Origin: Bog-756 sp963830165
GTDB lineage: Bacteria > Actinomycetota > Acidimicrobiia > Acidimicrobiales > RAAP-2
Length of the DNA: 64,000 bases
Direction: 5' to 3'
NCBI GenBank assembly: GCA_963830165.1
Contig: CAWHKZ010000011.1
Span: 124,001-188,000, forward strand
A model generated the notes under the pieces. It was not told the DNA's origin. It was given only the letters and a program-made list of their open reading frames with translations, and ran no database searches. The position numbers and the translations under genes are program-made. Below are positions 1 to 8,609 of this stretch, piece by piece. Position 1 is the stretch's first letter, and every line of letters begins with the position of its first letter.

Positions 1-2
1 CC

Positions 3-533
3 AAGCGGCTCGTCGAGGCCGGCCGGGACGTCGTGATCATCCTGGACGGCATCACCCGCCTGGCCCGGGCCTACAACCTGGCCGCCCCGGCGACCGGCCG
101 GATCATGTCCGGTGGCGTCGACTCGGGGGCGCTCTACCCGCCCAAGAAGTTCTTCGGTGCCGCCCGCAACATCGAGGAGGGGGGCTCGCTCACCATCCTC
201 GCCACCGCCCTCGTGGAGACCGGGTCCAAGATGGACGAGGTCATCTTCGAGGAGTTCAAGGGCACGGGCAACATGGAGCTCCGCCTCGACCGGCGCCTGG
301 CCGAGCGGCGGCTCTACCCGTCGATCGACGTCAACGCCAGTTCGACCCGCCACGAGGAGCTGCTCTTCGACCGCTCGCAGCTCCAGCAGGTGTGGAAGCT
401 GCGCCGGGTGCTGAACGCCCTGGCCAACGAAGGCAGCGCGGCCGCCGGTCTCGAGCTCCTGATGGACAAGGTCCGCACCACCAAGAGCAACGACGAGTTC
501 CTGGCCGAGATCGCCAAGGGCCCCGCCACCTGA
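3..533 (+). CDS. rho: Transcription termination factor Rho, 3' part
   Basis: The window opens inside this gene; 176 codons are present and no start is in view. It encodes the C-terminal RecA-type motor of Rho, the hexameric ATP-driven RNA translocase that ends untranslated transcripts. Visible are the Walker B strand VVIILDGITRLARAYN, the region GGVDSGALYPPKKFF and the terminal block RRLAERRLYPSIDVNASS followed by TRHEELL, all typical of Rho. It heads the series rho-rpmE-prfA-prmC-tsaC, an order common in actinobacteria. The stop at 531-533 is followed by 124 bases before rpmE. Nothing unusual is seen in the visible part. Confidence 0.97.
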   Translation, partial: KRLVEAGRDVVIILDGITRLARAYNLAAPATGRIMSGGVDSGALYPPKKFFGAARNIEEGGSLTILATALVETGSKMDEVIFEEFKGTGNMELRLDRRLAERRLYPSIDVNASSTRHEELLFDRSQLQQVWKLRRVLNALANEGSAAAGLELLMDKVRTTKSNDEFLAEIAKGPAT

Positions 534-657
534 CCTCTCCCGGCACCGGTCGCCGGCGCCCCCCTGCGGGTCGCCGGACGGACCGGGCGCCGGTTCCGGT
601 ACACTCTGTCCTCTGCAATCGGCGTACCCGTCGGGCACGCCACCACAGGAGATCGCC

Positions 658-894
658 ATGAAGACCGACATCCACCCCGACTACGCCGAGGCGCAGGTCC
701 GTTGCTCGTGCGGGAACACCTTCACGACCCGCTCGACCAAGCCCGAGATCCACCTCGAGCTGTGCAACGAGTGCCATCCCTTCTTCACCGGCAAGCAGAA
801 GCTGGTCGACTCGGGCGGCCGGGTCGAGCGCTTCCAGCGCCGCTACGCCGCCACCGGCCGCAAGAAGAAGCCGGCCGCGCCCACCGAGGGCTGA
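658..894 (+). CDS. rpmE: 50S ribosomal protein L31 (zinc-binding type)
   Basis: Seventy-eight residues, the usual L31 length. It begins MKTDIHPDYAEAQVRCSCG and carries the cysteine set C16, C18, C36 and C39 (CSC...CNEC), the zinc-binding form of L31, followed by the conserved HPFFTGKQK. L31 binds the large subunit at the intersubunit bridge. The ATG is preceded by a good ribosome site (aggag, about 7 bases upstream). A TACACT box at 599-604 could be its own promoter, giving a leader of about 50 bases. The basic, Ala/Pro-rich tail (KKKPAAPTEG) is typical of actinobacterial L31. Confidence 0.96.
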   Translation: MKTDIHPDYAEAQVRCSCGNTFTTRSTKPEIHLELCNECHPFFTGKQKLVDSGGRVERFQRRYAATGRKKKPAAPTEG

Positions 895-988
895 ACACGC
901 GACGCCGGCCCGGCCGGTGCCCGCGCCCGGCCACCTCGCCGACCCTTCACCGCCCCCACCCCTCACCGGGGTGACGCGCGGGTGACGC

Positions 989-994
989 TACCCT
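989..994 (+). promoter_or_regulatory. Candidate -10 box for leaderless prfA
   Basis: TACCCT fits TANNNT and ends 7 bases before the prfA GTG, so transcription would begin at the start codon. No ribosome site precedes that GTG, which fits a leaderless message. Inference from spacing only. Confidence 0.5.
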
Positions 995-1001
995 TCTCCC
1001 C

Positions 1002-2078
1002 GTGCTCAACGACCGCCTGAGGGCCCGCCTGGTCGACCTGGAGCAGGAGTACGAGTCGGTGCTGGCCGCGCTCAACGACCCCGACCTCTCGTCGGACCCG
1101 AAGCGCCTGCGCGAGGTGTCGCGCCGCCACCGCGAGCTCGAGGAGGTCGTCGGCTGCTTCCGCCGGCTCGAGTCCGCCCGGTCCGACCTCGAGACGGCCC
1201 GCGAACTGGTGACCGACTCGGCGGGCGCCGAACGGGAACTGGCCCAGGCCGAGGTCGTCCAGGCCGAGGACGACGTGGCCCGGTTGGAGGAGGAGCTCCG
1301 CCTGCTGCTCGTGCCCCGGGACCCCAACGCCGGTCGCAACGTGATCCTGGAGATCCGGGGTGCCGAGGGTGGCGAGGAGGCCAACCTCTTCGCCAAGGAC
1401 CTGTTCGACATGTACAGCCGCTACGCGGTGGCCAAGGGCTGGAAGGTCGAGGTCCTGTCGTCCAGCCCGTCCGAGCGCGACGGCCTGAACGAGATCACCT
1501 TCCTGGTCAAGGGCGAGGACGCCTGGCTGCGGCTCGAGCACGAGGGTGGTCCCCACCGGGTCCAGCGGGTGCCGGTCACCGAGTCCCAGGGGCGGATCCA
1601 CACCTCCTCGGCCGCCGTCGCCGTGCTGCCCGAGGCCGAGGAGGTCGACGTCGACATCGACCCCAACGACCTGAAGATCGACGTCTACCGCTCGACCGGA
1701 CCGGGCGGGCAGTCGGTGAACACCACCGACTCGGCCGTCCGCATCACCCACCTGCCCACCGGGATCGTGGTGGCCATGCAGGACGAGAAGAGCCAGATCC
1801 AGAACCGGGCCAAGGCCATGATCGTGCTGCGGTCGCGGCTGCTCCAGGCCGAACAGGAGCGCCAGGCCGCGGAACTGTCCCAGCAGCGGCGCAGCCAGGT
1901 GGGCGGGGGTGGCCGCTCCGAGAAGATCCGGACCTACAACTACAAGGAGAACCGGGTCACCGACCACCGCATCAAGTTGACCCTGCACAAGCTCGACCGC
2001 ATCCTAATGGGCGACCTCGACGAGCTGACCGAGGCGCTCATGGCCGACAAGCGCTACCGGCAGCTGGACGACGGCTGA
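1002..2078 (+). CDS. prfA: Peptide chain release factor 1
   Basis: 358 residues, normal RF1 length. RF1 reads UAA and UAG in the ribosomal A site and triggers peptide release. The GGQ catalytic loop is at residues 235-237 (GPGGQSVNTTDSAVR), where the Gln is methylated by PrmC. The codon-recognition tripeptide is PVT (VPVTESQGRIHTS), which marks RF1 rather than RF2 (SPF). The N-terminal 100 residues are the usual coiled-coil domain. The GTG start is chosen because the protein aligns fully from it and a TANNNT box lies 7 bases upstream. prmC follows 4 bases after the stop, so substrate and modifying enzyme are coupled. Confidence 0.97.
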   Translation: MLNDRLRARLVDLEQEYESVLAALNDPDLSSDPKRLREVSRRHRELEEVVGCFRRLESARSDLETARELVTDSAGAERELAQAEVVQAEDDVARLEEELRLLLVPRDPNAGRNVILEIRGAEGGEEANLFAKDLFDMYSRYAVAKGWKVEVLSSSPSERDGLNEITFLVKGEDAWLRLEHEGGPHRVQRVPVTESQGRIHTSSAAVAVLPEAEEVDVDIDPNDLKIDVYRSTGPGGQSVNTTDSAVRITHLPTGIVVAMQDEKSQIQNRAKAMIVLRSRLLQAEQERQAAELSQQRRSQVGGGGRSEKIRTYNYKENRVTDHRIKLTLHKLDRILMGDLDELTEALMADKRYRQLDDG

Positions 2079-2082
2079 GGTC

Positions 2083-3030
2083 GTGGTGACGACCGTGCCC
2101 GACCGCACCGCCATCCCCTCCGGGGTACGGGCCGACCTGGTGGCCGCCGTGGCCGACCGGGTGGCATCGGTGCGCGAGGCCGGCTGGATCGTGGACCACG
2201 TGGCGGCGCACCCGGTGGGAGGCCCGGGGACCGTGCTCGACCCGGGGACCGTGCGCGACGCGGCCCTGGGCCTGGCCGACCGCCGGGCCGCGGGGGAGCC
2301 GTTGCAGTACGTGCTGGGCTCGTGGCCGTTCCGGTCGGTGGAGCTGCGGGTCGACCGGAGGGTGCTGATCCCCCGACCGGAGACCGAGCAGGTCGTCGAG
2401 GTGGCCCTCGGCGAGCTCGCCCGGGTGGCTGCGACCCGCCGGACGGGTGGCGGGGACGACGACGGGCCGCTCGTCTGCGTCGACCTGGGTACCGGTTCGG
2501 GGGCCATCGCCCTGTCGCTCGCCGTCGAGGGGGCCGGCGCGGCCCCGGACCGCCCGCTCGAGGTGTGGGCCACCGACAGCTCGCCGGAGGCCCTCGAGGT
2601 GGCCCGGGCCAACCTTTACGACCTGGCCGCCACCGATCCGGCCGCCGCCGGGCGGGTCTCGCTGGTCGGGGGTCCGTGGTTCGCCGGCCTGCCCGACCGG
2701 CTGGCCCGGGGGGTCGACCTGGTCGTGTCGAACCCGCCGTACGTGTCCGAGGACGAGTACGCCGACCTCGAGCCGACCGTCCGCGAGTGGGAGCCGCGTG
2801 AGGCCCTGGTCGCGGCCCGCGGCCGGAACGGCGTGGCCGGGATGGCCGACATCGAGGCCGTGGTGAACGGTGCGGGGGCGTGGCTCCGGCGGAGCGGCGG
2901 GCTGGTGGTCGAGGTGGCGCCGTCCCAGGCCTACGGGGCCATCGACGTCGCCCGGCGGGCCGGATTCGGCCGGGTCGGGACGGCCCGTGACCTGGTCGGC
3001 CGGCTGCGCATGCTGGTGGCCGAGCGGTGA
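2083..3030 (+). CDS. prmC: Release factor glutamine methyltransferase PrmC
   Basis: 315-residue class I SAM-dependent methyltransferase that N5-methylates the Gln of the GGQ motif in RF1 and RF2. The N-terminal helical domain ends in EPLQYVLGSWPFRSVEL. The SAM-binding motif is VCVDLGTGSGAIALSLA and the catalytic NPPY, which holds the substrate glutamine, is at residues 217-220 (VVSNPPYVSEDEY). It begins with GTG 4 bases after the prfA stop. Its TGA overlaps the GTG of tsaC by four bases, so the three genes are likely co-transcribed. Confidence 0.95.
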   Translation: MVTTVPDRTAIPSGVRADLVAAVADRVASVREAGWIVDHVAAHPVGGPGTVLDPGTVRDAALGLADRRAAGEPLQYVLGSWPFRSVELRVDRRVLIPRPETEQVVEVALGELARVAATRRTGGGDDDGPLVCVDLGTGSGAIALSLAVEGAGAAPDRPLEVWATDSSPEALEVARANLYDLAATDPAAAGRVSLVGGPWFAGLPDRLARGVDLVVSNPPYVSEDEYADLEPTVREWEPREALVAARGRNGVAGMADIEAVVNGAGAWLRRSGGLVVEVAPSQAYGAIDVARRAGFGRVGTARDLVGRLRMLVAER

Positions 3031-3752
3031 CCCGGGTGCTCGTGGCTGCCGAGGCCGGCGCCGTCCGCGAGGCGGCCCGGGCGCTGGCCGACGGCGCCGT
3101 CGTGGCCGTGCCCACCGACACCGTCTACGGGCTGGCCGCCGACCCGTCCCAGCCCGATGCCGTGGCCCGGCTGTTCGCCCTGAAGGGGCGACCGGCCGAG
3201 GTCCCGCTGCCCGTCCTGGTGTCGGGCCCCGAGCAGGTGGCGCTGGTGGCCGGCCGGCTCGAGTCGGCCGCCCAGCACCTGGCCGACCGGTTCTGGCCGG
3301 GGCCGCTCACCCTCGTCGTGCCCCGGCGCCGCAACTTCACCGTCGACCTCGGCGGCCCCCCGGCCGCCGGCCGGACGGTGGGGGTGCGCCGGCCCGACCA
3401 CCCGGTGGTGGTCGACCTCTGCGACCTGCTCGGCCCGCTGGCCGTGACCAGCGCCAACCTCCACGGTGCCGCGCCGGCCACCACGGCCGACCAGGTGGTG
3501 CGGGTCTTCGCCGGCAGCGGGCAGCCCGAGCTGGTGCTCGACGGAGGCACGTGCGACGGGGTCCCGTCCACCGTGATCGAGTGCCGGGGGCCGGCGTCGC
3601 GGTGCCTGCGCGAAGGGGCGCTGGCCTGGGCCGACCTGCACGGCACCGGCCGGGTCCGGGCCGCCCCGGCCGCAGCTCCCGCCGACGAGGGCCCCCATGG
3701 GGTTGACGGAGCCCGTCCCGCCGCGGGACACTTGGGGGATGCAGCACGTTGA
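3027..3752 (+). CDS. tsaC: L-threonylcarbamoyladenylate synthase (YrdC/Sua5 family)
   Basis: 241 residues with one YrdC domain. The family makes threonylcarbamoyl-AMP from threonine, bicarbonate and ATP, the first step of the t6A37 modification of ANN-reading tRNAs. Diagnostic stretches are PTDTVYGLAADP (residues 29-40), LFALKGRPAEVPLPVLV, FWPGPLTLVV and VTSANLHGAAP. There is no C-terminal Sua5 domain, so the short TsaC form is the closer match. The GTG start overlaps the prmC stop. The last 50 bases overlap the promoter and first codons of the downstream leader peptide, so the low-complexity C-terminus (from about residue 212) may be unconstrained. Confidence 0.93.
   Translation: MTRVLVAAEAGAVREAARALADGAVVAVPTDTVYGLAADPSQPDAVARLFALKGRPAEVPLPVLVSGPEQVALVAGRLESAAQHLADRFWPGPLTLVVPRRRNFTVDLGGPPAAGRTVGVRRPDHPVVVDLCDLLGPLAVTSANLHGAAPATTADQVVRVFAGSGQPELVLDGGTCDGVPSTVIECRGPASRCLREGALAWADLHGTGRVRAAPAAAPADEGPHGVDGARPAAGHLGDAAR
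3703..3732 (+). promoter_or_regulatory. Promoter of the leuB-ilvE-cimA leader
   Basis: TTGACG at 3703-3708, an 18-base spacer and GACACT at 3727-3732 form a plausible housekeeping promoter inside the 3' end of tsaC. The expected start point, 7 bases past the -10 box, is the A of the leader-peptide ATG at 3739, so the message would be leaderless. Confidence 0.6.
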
Positions 3753-3789
3753 GTCGCACCGGCGCGTCGCCGTAGTGATTATCGACTAG
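3739..3789 (+). CDS. Leader peptide of a branched-chain amino-acid attenuator
   Basis: A 16-codon reading frame, MQHVESHRRVAVVIID, ending in TAG. Its last codons are Val-Ala-Val-Val-Ile-Ile-Asp, four of the final five before Asp coding for valine or isoleucine, products of the pathway encoded by ilvE and cimA just downstream. It begins at the predicted transcription start and is followed directly by a strong hairpin and then a terminator. This is the layout of ribosome-mediated transcription attenuation: stalling at the Val/Ile codons when charged tRNAs are scarce would stop the terminator forming. Too short for routine gene calling. Role is inferred. Confidence 0.65.
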   Translation: MQHVESHRRVAVVIID

Positions 3790-3813
3790 GCACATACCTC
3801 TTCCGGTGTGTGC
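3790..3813 (+). promoter_or_regulatory. Attenuator hairpin next to the leader stop codon
   Basis: Arms GCACATACC (3790-3798) and GGTGTGTGC (3805-3813) pair over 9 bp with one G-T, around the loop TCTTCC. The 5' arm starts one base after the leader stop. A ribosome stalled at the Val/Ile codons would cover the 5' arm, while one reaching the stop would also mask it; I could not resolve a clean antiterminator pairing by eye. Confidence 0.55.
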
Positions 3814-3819
3814 CTCCTG

Positions 3820-3845
3820 ACCGTCCACCTGGTGGGCGGTTTTTC
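3820..3845 (+). terminator. Rho-independent terminator of the attenuator
   Basis: ACCGTCC (3820-3826) pairs with GGGCGGT (3834-3840) with one G-T pair, extended by an inner A-T, and is followed by a run of five T (3840-3844). It lies about 190 bases before leuB, so termination here would keep the operon off. Confidence 0.6.
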
Positions 3846-4032
3846 AATTTCCGGGTGGGTCCCGCAGGATCGGAGGGGATCCGCATCCGGTACCGGTGCG
3901 GGACAGGGCAGACTTCCCCGGGGCTGCCGGGCCCGACGCCCCGACGGCACCGGGTCACGGCCGCTCCGGTTCGGCGGCAACGAGAAGTACAACAGCAACG
4001 ACAGTTCGACGAGAGACAAGGACAGCAGACGG

Positions 4033-5052
4033 GTGAGCAGCTACAAGGTTGGCGTGATCGGCGGCGACGGGATCGGTCCGGAGGTGACGGCCGAGGCCCT
4101 CAAAGTGGTGCACGCCGCGGGCGTGTCCCTCGACACCACCGACTACGAACTCGGTGCGGACCACTACATCCGCACCGGCGAGGTGCTGCCCGACAGCGTC
4201 CTCGAGGAGCTGCGCGGCCAGGAGGCCGTCCTGCTCGGTGCCATCGGCGCCCCGGTGGGCTCCACCGAGGTGCCCCCGGGCACGCTGGAGCGGGGCATGC
4301 TGCTGCGCCTGCGGTTCGCCCTCGACCTGTACATCAACCTGCGACCCTTCACCGGTGTCCCCGGCGCCCCGGCCCCGGACTGCGACTTCGTGGTGATCCG
4401 GGAGAACACCGAGGGCACCTACGCCGGCGAGGGCGGCTTCCTGCGCAAGGGCACCCCTCACGAGGTGGCCACCCAGGGCTCGGTCAACACCCGCTTCGGC
4501 GTGGAGCGCTGCGCCCGCTTCGCCTTCGCCCTGGCCGCCACCCGTCAGCGCCGCCACCTCACGCTCGTGCACAAGACCAACGTCCTGACCTTCGCCGGTG
4601 ACCTGTGGCAGCGCACCGTCGACGAAGTGGCCCCGGACTACCCCGACGTCACCCGGGACTACAACCACGTGGACGCCACCTGCATCTACCTGGTGGAGAA
4701 CCCGGCCCGCTACGACGTGATCGTGACCGACAACCTGTTCGGCGACATCATCACCGACCTGGCCGGTGCCATCGCCGGCGGGATCGGCTACGCCGCTTCG
4801 GCCAACCTGAACCCCGACCGCACGGGACCCTCGATGTTCGAGCCGGTACACGGCGCCGCCAACGACATCGCCGGCACCGGCAAGGCCAACCCGGCCGCCG
4901 CCATCCGCTCGGCCGCCCTCATGCTCGACTTCCTCGGCGAGACCGAGGCGGCGGCCGCGGTCACCACCGCGGTGACCGGATTCATCAACGACACCCCCGA
5001 CCCGTCGCTCTCGACCTCCGAGATCGGCGACGCAATCGCAGAAAGGCTCTGA
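4033..5052 (+). CDS. leuB: 3-isopropylmalate dehydrogenase
   Basis: 339 residues from the GTG at 4033. It oxidatively decarboxylates 3-isopropylmalate in leucine synthesis; in a cimA operon it may also act on methylmalate for isoleucine. Seen: GVIGGDGIGPEVTAEAL at the N-terminus, the substrate and metal region ENTEGTYAGEGG, HKTNVL, and DNLFGDIITDLA, then GPSMFEPVHGAANDIAG. The open frame continues upstream to 3808, but residues before 4033 have no family similarity and would cross the terminator, so the later start is preferred. ilvE begins 3 bases after the stop. Regulation is probably by the upstream attenuator. Confidence 0.93.
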   Translation: MSSYKVGVIGGDGIGPEVTAEALKVVHAAGVSLDTTDYELGADHYIRTGEVLPDSVLEELRGQEAVLLGAIGAPVGSTEVPPGTLERGMLLRLRFALDLYINLRPFTGVPGAPAPDCDFVVIRENTEGTYAGEGGFLRKGTPHEVATQGSVNTRFGVERCARFAFALAATRQRRHLTLVHKTNVLTFAGDLWQRTVDEVAPDYPDVTRDYNHVDATCIYLVENPARYDVIVTDNLFGDIITDLAGAIAGGIGYAASANLNPDRTGPSMFEPVHGAANDIAGTGKANPAAAIRSAALMLDFLGETEAAAAVTTAVTGFINDTPDPSLSTSEIGDAIAERL

Positions 5053-5055
5053 GTC

Positions 5056-5985
5056 ATGCCCATCACCCCCACCGAGAAGATCTGGATGGACGGCGAACTC
5101 GTCGACTGGGCCGACGCCACCGTGCACGTGCTCACCCACACCATGCACTACGGCTCCGGCGTGTTCGAGGGCATCCGTGCCTACCCGACCGACCGCGGCG
5201 TGGCCGTCTTCCGGCTGCGCGACCACATCGAGCGGCTCTTCGTGTCGGCCTCGGTGTTCCTGATCGACATCCCCTACAGCGTGGACGACATCGTGGAGGC
5301 CACCCGGGAGCTGGTCCGGGTCAACCGCATGGACGAGGGCTGCTACATCCGCCCCCTCGTGTACCTCGGCTACGGCGAGATGGGCCTGAACCCCATGCCG
5401 TCCCCGGTCAACGTCTCGGTGGCCTGCTGGCCCTGGGGCACCTACCTCGGCGACGAAGGCGTGGCCAACGGCGTGTCGATGAAGATCTCCTCGTGGCGCC
5501 GCCACGACCCCAACGCCGTCCCGACGGCGGCCAAGGGCACGGGCATGTACGTGAACTCGTCGCTCGCCAAGGTCGAGGCCATCAAGGCCGGCTACGACGA
5601 GGCCATCCTCCTCGCCCCCGACGGCAACGTCAGCGAGTGCACCGGCGAGAACATCTTCGTGGTGCGCGACGGGGCCCTCTTCACGCCGCCGAGCTCCGAC
5701 TCGGGCGCGCTCGAGGGGATCACCCAGAAGTCGGTCGAGCAGATCGCCCGCGACCAGGGCTACGAGGTCCACTACCACCAGCTCATCCGCACCGACCTGT
5801 ACACGGCCGACGAGGCCTTCCTCACCGGGACCGCCGCCGAGGTGGTGCCGATCCGGGCGGTGGACGACCGCACGGTGGGCGCCGGCAAGCCGGGCCCGAT
5901 CACCCAGGCGATCCAGGAGACCTACTTCGCCGCGGTGCGCGGCCAGGTGGACCGGTACAAGGACTGGTTGGACTATGTCGAGTGA
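5056..5985 (+). CDS. ilvE: Branched-chain amino-acid aminotransferase
   Basis: 309-residue fold-type IV PLP enzyme that interconverts leucine, isoleucine and valine with their 2-oxo acids. The lysine expected to bind PLP is K160 in PTAAKGTGMYVNSSLAK. Also visible are HYGSGVFEGIRAY near the N-terminus, SECTGENIFVVRDG and GTAAEVVPI, the last a phosphate-binding turn. It starts with ATG 3 bases after leuB and overlaps the first codons of cimA, so it sits mid-operon. D-alanine transaminase and aminodeoxychorismate lyase share the fold, but the length and the context favour IlvE. Confidence 0.95.
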   Translation: MPITPTEKIWMDGELVDWADATVHVLTHTMHYGSGVFEGIRAYPTDRGVAVFRLRDHIERLFVSASVFLIDIPYSVDDIVEATRELVRVNRMDEGCYIRPLVYLGYGEMGLNPMPSPVNVSVACWPWGTYLGDEGVANGVSMKISSWRRHDPNAVPTAAKGTGMYVNSSLAKVEAIKAGYDEAILLAPDGNVSECTGENIFVVRDGALFTPPSSDSGALEGITQKSVEQIARDQGYEVHYHQLIRTDLYTADEAFLTGTAAEVVPIRAVDDRTVGAGKPGPITQAIQETYFAAVRGQVDRYKDWLDYVE

Positions 5986-7781
5986 CGGCCCCACCCTCGC
6001 CGACGAGTCCTACGCGTCGGCCAAGGCCGGGGAGAACGGGCCCACCCGCACCCACGGGCACACGCACAGCCACGGCGGGGGCCCGGAGCACTCCCACCCG
6101 CTCACGGCCGGCCAGGAGGCCCACGCCCGGCGCCACCGCCACGACGACGGGCACGGGGACGCCGACCACAACCCGGTCGGGGGGTCGGGGCACGACTTCG
6201 CACTGCCCGACCTGCCCGACGCGGTGGACGTCTTCGACACCACCCTCCGCGACGGGTCTCAGCAGGAGGGGCTGTCGCTCACCGTCGACGACAAGCTGCG
6301 GGTGGCCGAGCAGCTCGACCAGCTCGGGGTCACCTTCATCGAGGGCGGCTGGCCCGGAGCCAACCCCAAGGACACGGAGTTCTTCGCCCGTGCCCCGAAG
6401 GAGCTCACCCTCGCCCGTTCGACCCTGGTGGCCTTCGGCTCCACCCGCCGGGCCGGGGTACGGGCCGAGGACGACGACACCCTCCGCCGCCTCGTGGAGG
6501 CCCAGACCGAGGCCGTCTGCATCGTGGCCAAGTCCTCGGAGATGCACGTGGTCGACGCCCTGCGCACGACGCTCGACGAGGCCGTGGCCATGGTGGCCGA
6601 CTCGGTGGCGTTCCTGCGGGCCAACGACCTCCGCGTGTTCCTCGACGCCGAGCACTTCTTCGACGGTTACAAGGCCAACCCGGAGTTCACCCTGCGGATC
6701 CTGCAGGCCGCCGAGGAGGCCGGGGCCGAGACCCTGGTCCTGTGCGACACCAACGGCGGGGCGCTCCCCTACGAGGTCGAACGCATCGTCGGCACCGTGC
6801 TCGACCGGTTCGAGACCCAGGTCGGCGTCCACTTCCACAACGACAGCGGCTGCGCGGTGGCCAACTCGCTCACCGGCGTGGCGGTCGGGGTGACCCACGT
6901 CCAGGGGTGCGTCAACGGCTACGGCGAGCGGGCCGGCAACGCCGACCTGGCCGCCGTGGTGCCCGACCTGTCGCTCAAGCTCCAGGTGTCGACCATCCCG
7001 CCCGACCGCCTTCCCCTCCTGACCCCGGTGTCCCACCACATCGCCGAGCTGGTCAACATCGCACCGAACCCCCAGCAGCCGTTCGTCGGCACCTCCGTGT
7101 TCGCCCACAAGGCCGGCCTGCACACCTCCGCCATCGCCCGGCGTTCCGACGCCTACGAGCACATCTCGCCGGACCTCGTCGGGAACGGCAGCCGCTTCGT
7201 GGTGTCCGAGATGGCCGGACGGTCGACTCTGGCCATGAAGGCGGAGGAGCTGGGCCTCGAGCTCGACTCGGACGCCATGACCTCCGTGCTCGACTCGCTC
7301 AAGCGCCTCGAGTACGAGGGCTACCACTTCGCGGTGGCCGACGGTTCCCTCGAACTCCTGCTCCGCAACTCGACAGGCTGGACCCAGACGTACTTCGAGC
7401 TCGAGTCCTACCGGGTCATCGCCGACCAAGGGGACGAGCTCTCCACCGAGGCCACCGTGAAGCTGCGGGTGGGCGGCGAGCGGGTGGTGGCCACGGCCGA
7501 GGGCAACGGACCGGTCAACGCCCTCGACGGCGCGCTGCGGGCGGCCATCGGTGCCAGCTACCCCAGCCTGGGGGGCGTCCACCTGGTCGACTACCGGGTG
7601 CGGCGTCCTCGACTCGGCCAAGGGCACCGGCTCGGTGACCCGCGTGCTCATCGACTCGACGGACGGGGACCGCACCTGGACCACCATCGGCGTGTCCGAG
7701 AACATCATCGCCGCCTCGTGGCAGGCCCTCTGCGACTCCGTGGTCTACGGTCTGCTCCACACGGCCGACGGTGGAGCCTGA
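5975..7781 (+). CDS. cimA: (R)-citramalate synthase with one apparent frameshift
   Basis: Condenses acetyl-CoA with pyruvate to citramalate, the entry to threonine-independent isoleucine synthesis. The HMGL-like TIM barrel starts near residue 84 (VDVFDTTLRDGSQQEG), with EGGWPGANPKD, HFHNDSGCAVANS, NGYGERAGNADL and HKAGLHTSAI; the C-terminal regulatory LeuA dimer domain follows. ISPM synthase LeuA is the alternative, but the spacing and GWPGANPKD favour CimA. Near 7603 the frame shifts: removing one C (cgg-C-gtc) joins DYRV to RVLDSAKGTGSVTRV, and the protein then ends normally at 7781. Residues 27-73 hold about 12 histidines, an unusual extension. The ATG overlaps the ilvE end. Confidence 0.88.
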
Positions 7782-7886
7782 ACTGGACACCTGTCCCCAC
7801 GGCATGGCACGTTCTTCCCGAGGTCGACGGTCGGGTGACCCCCCGTGCGCCGGCCGCCGCACCACCCCGCGATCCAGGAGTACCCG

Positions 7887-8408
7887 GTGACCCAGCCCAG
7901 TTTCGTCCCCGTCGTCGAGGCGGACCAGGTCCGTCGTGCCTACCAGCTGCACGTGCCGTCGATCTGGACGGCATCGCGACCGTCGGAAGTCGCCGGCACC
8001 CGCCAGCCGGCGGGGTCCTTCCTGGGCACCCCCGGGCCGGACCAGGGGTTCGCCCTCAAGCTGGCCCGCCGTTTCGAGGACCGGCTGGTACTGCTCCCCG
8101 GCGAGCACGCCGACGACGCCGTCTGGGGCTGCACGGCCGTGGCCATGCGACGGTCGGCCCTGTTCGGTCGGGCGCCGGTGATCCACGACCTGACCCTGGC
8201 CTTCACGCTGTGGGGCTTCCTGGCCGGGGCGCCCGACGACCTGGTGGCGGCCCGCGAGCCGCTCTTCCGTGCCGCCTCGCACCACTACCAGGTGCAGCGC
8301 ACGATCGCCGGCTGCGTCCCCGAGTCGACGCTGCGCCTCACTCCGGAGCAGGTGGCCGGTCGCCTGGACGAGTGGCGCACGCTGCTCGTGCTGCCGACCG
8401 ACGGCTGA
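7887..8408 (+). CDS. Uncharacterised conserved-looking protein
   Basis: 173 residues from GTG 7887, which has a good ribosome site (aggag, 6 bases upstream); an in-frame start at 7845 lacks one. The sequence starts MTQPSFVPVVEADQVRRAY and contains no signal peptide and no clear membrane span; the segment LALAFTLWGFL-like LTLAFTLWGFLAGAP is only mildly hydrophobic. I recognise no domain. It follows cimA by about 100 bases in the same direction and could be transcribed with it. The frame is intact and the codon use matches its neighbours, so it is probably a real gene. Confidence 0.7.
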   Translation: MTQPSFVPVVEADQVRRAYQLHVPSIWTASRPSEVAGTRQPAGSFLGTPGPDQGFALKLARRFEDRLVLLPGEHADDAVWGCTAVAMRRSALFGRAPVIHDLTLAFTLWGFLAGAPDDLVAAREPLFRAASHHYQVQRTIAGCVPESTLRLTPEQVAGRLDEWRTLLVLPTDG

Positions 8409-8609
8409 ACGCCGCAATTCCTGGGCGTGTCCCGGTGGGCGGAGGCCCCGGGAACCACCCCAAGGACACCGACTGATCGGACCGGCGCTGGGCCAGCGGT
8501 CGATCCTCGCTTCGGGGGAAGCGTCAGTCGGGTGTCCTCGTGGAGGTGGTGGGTCGGTAGAACGGTGTGGCCGGCCGGTGGCTGGCCGGGGCGGGCGGAT
8601 CGCCCGGGA

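Noticed and set aside
3955..5994. 679-codon open frame on the minus strand opposite leuB-ilvE
   Set aside because: Composition is Val/Gly/His/Asp-rich shadow of the GC-rich plus-strand genes; no family similarity and the opposite strand is clearly coding.
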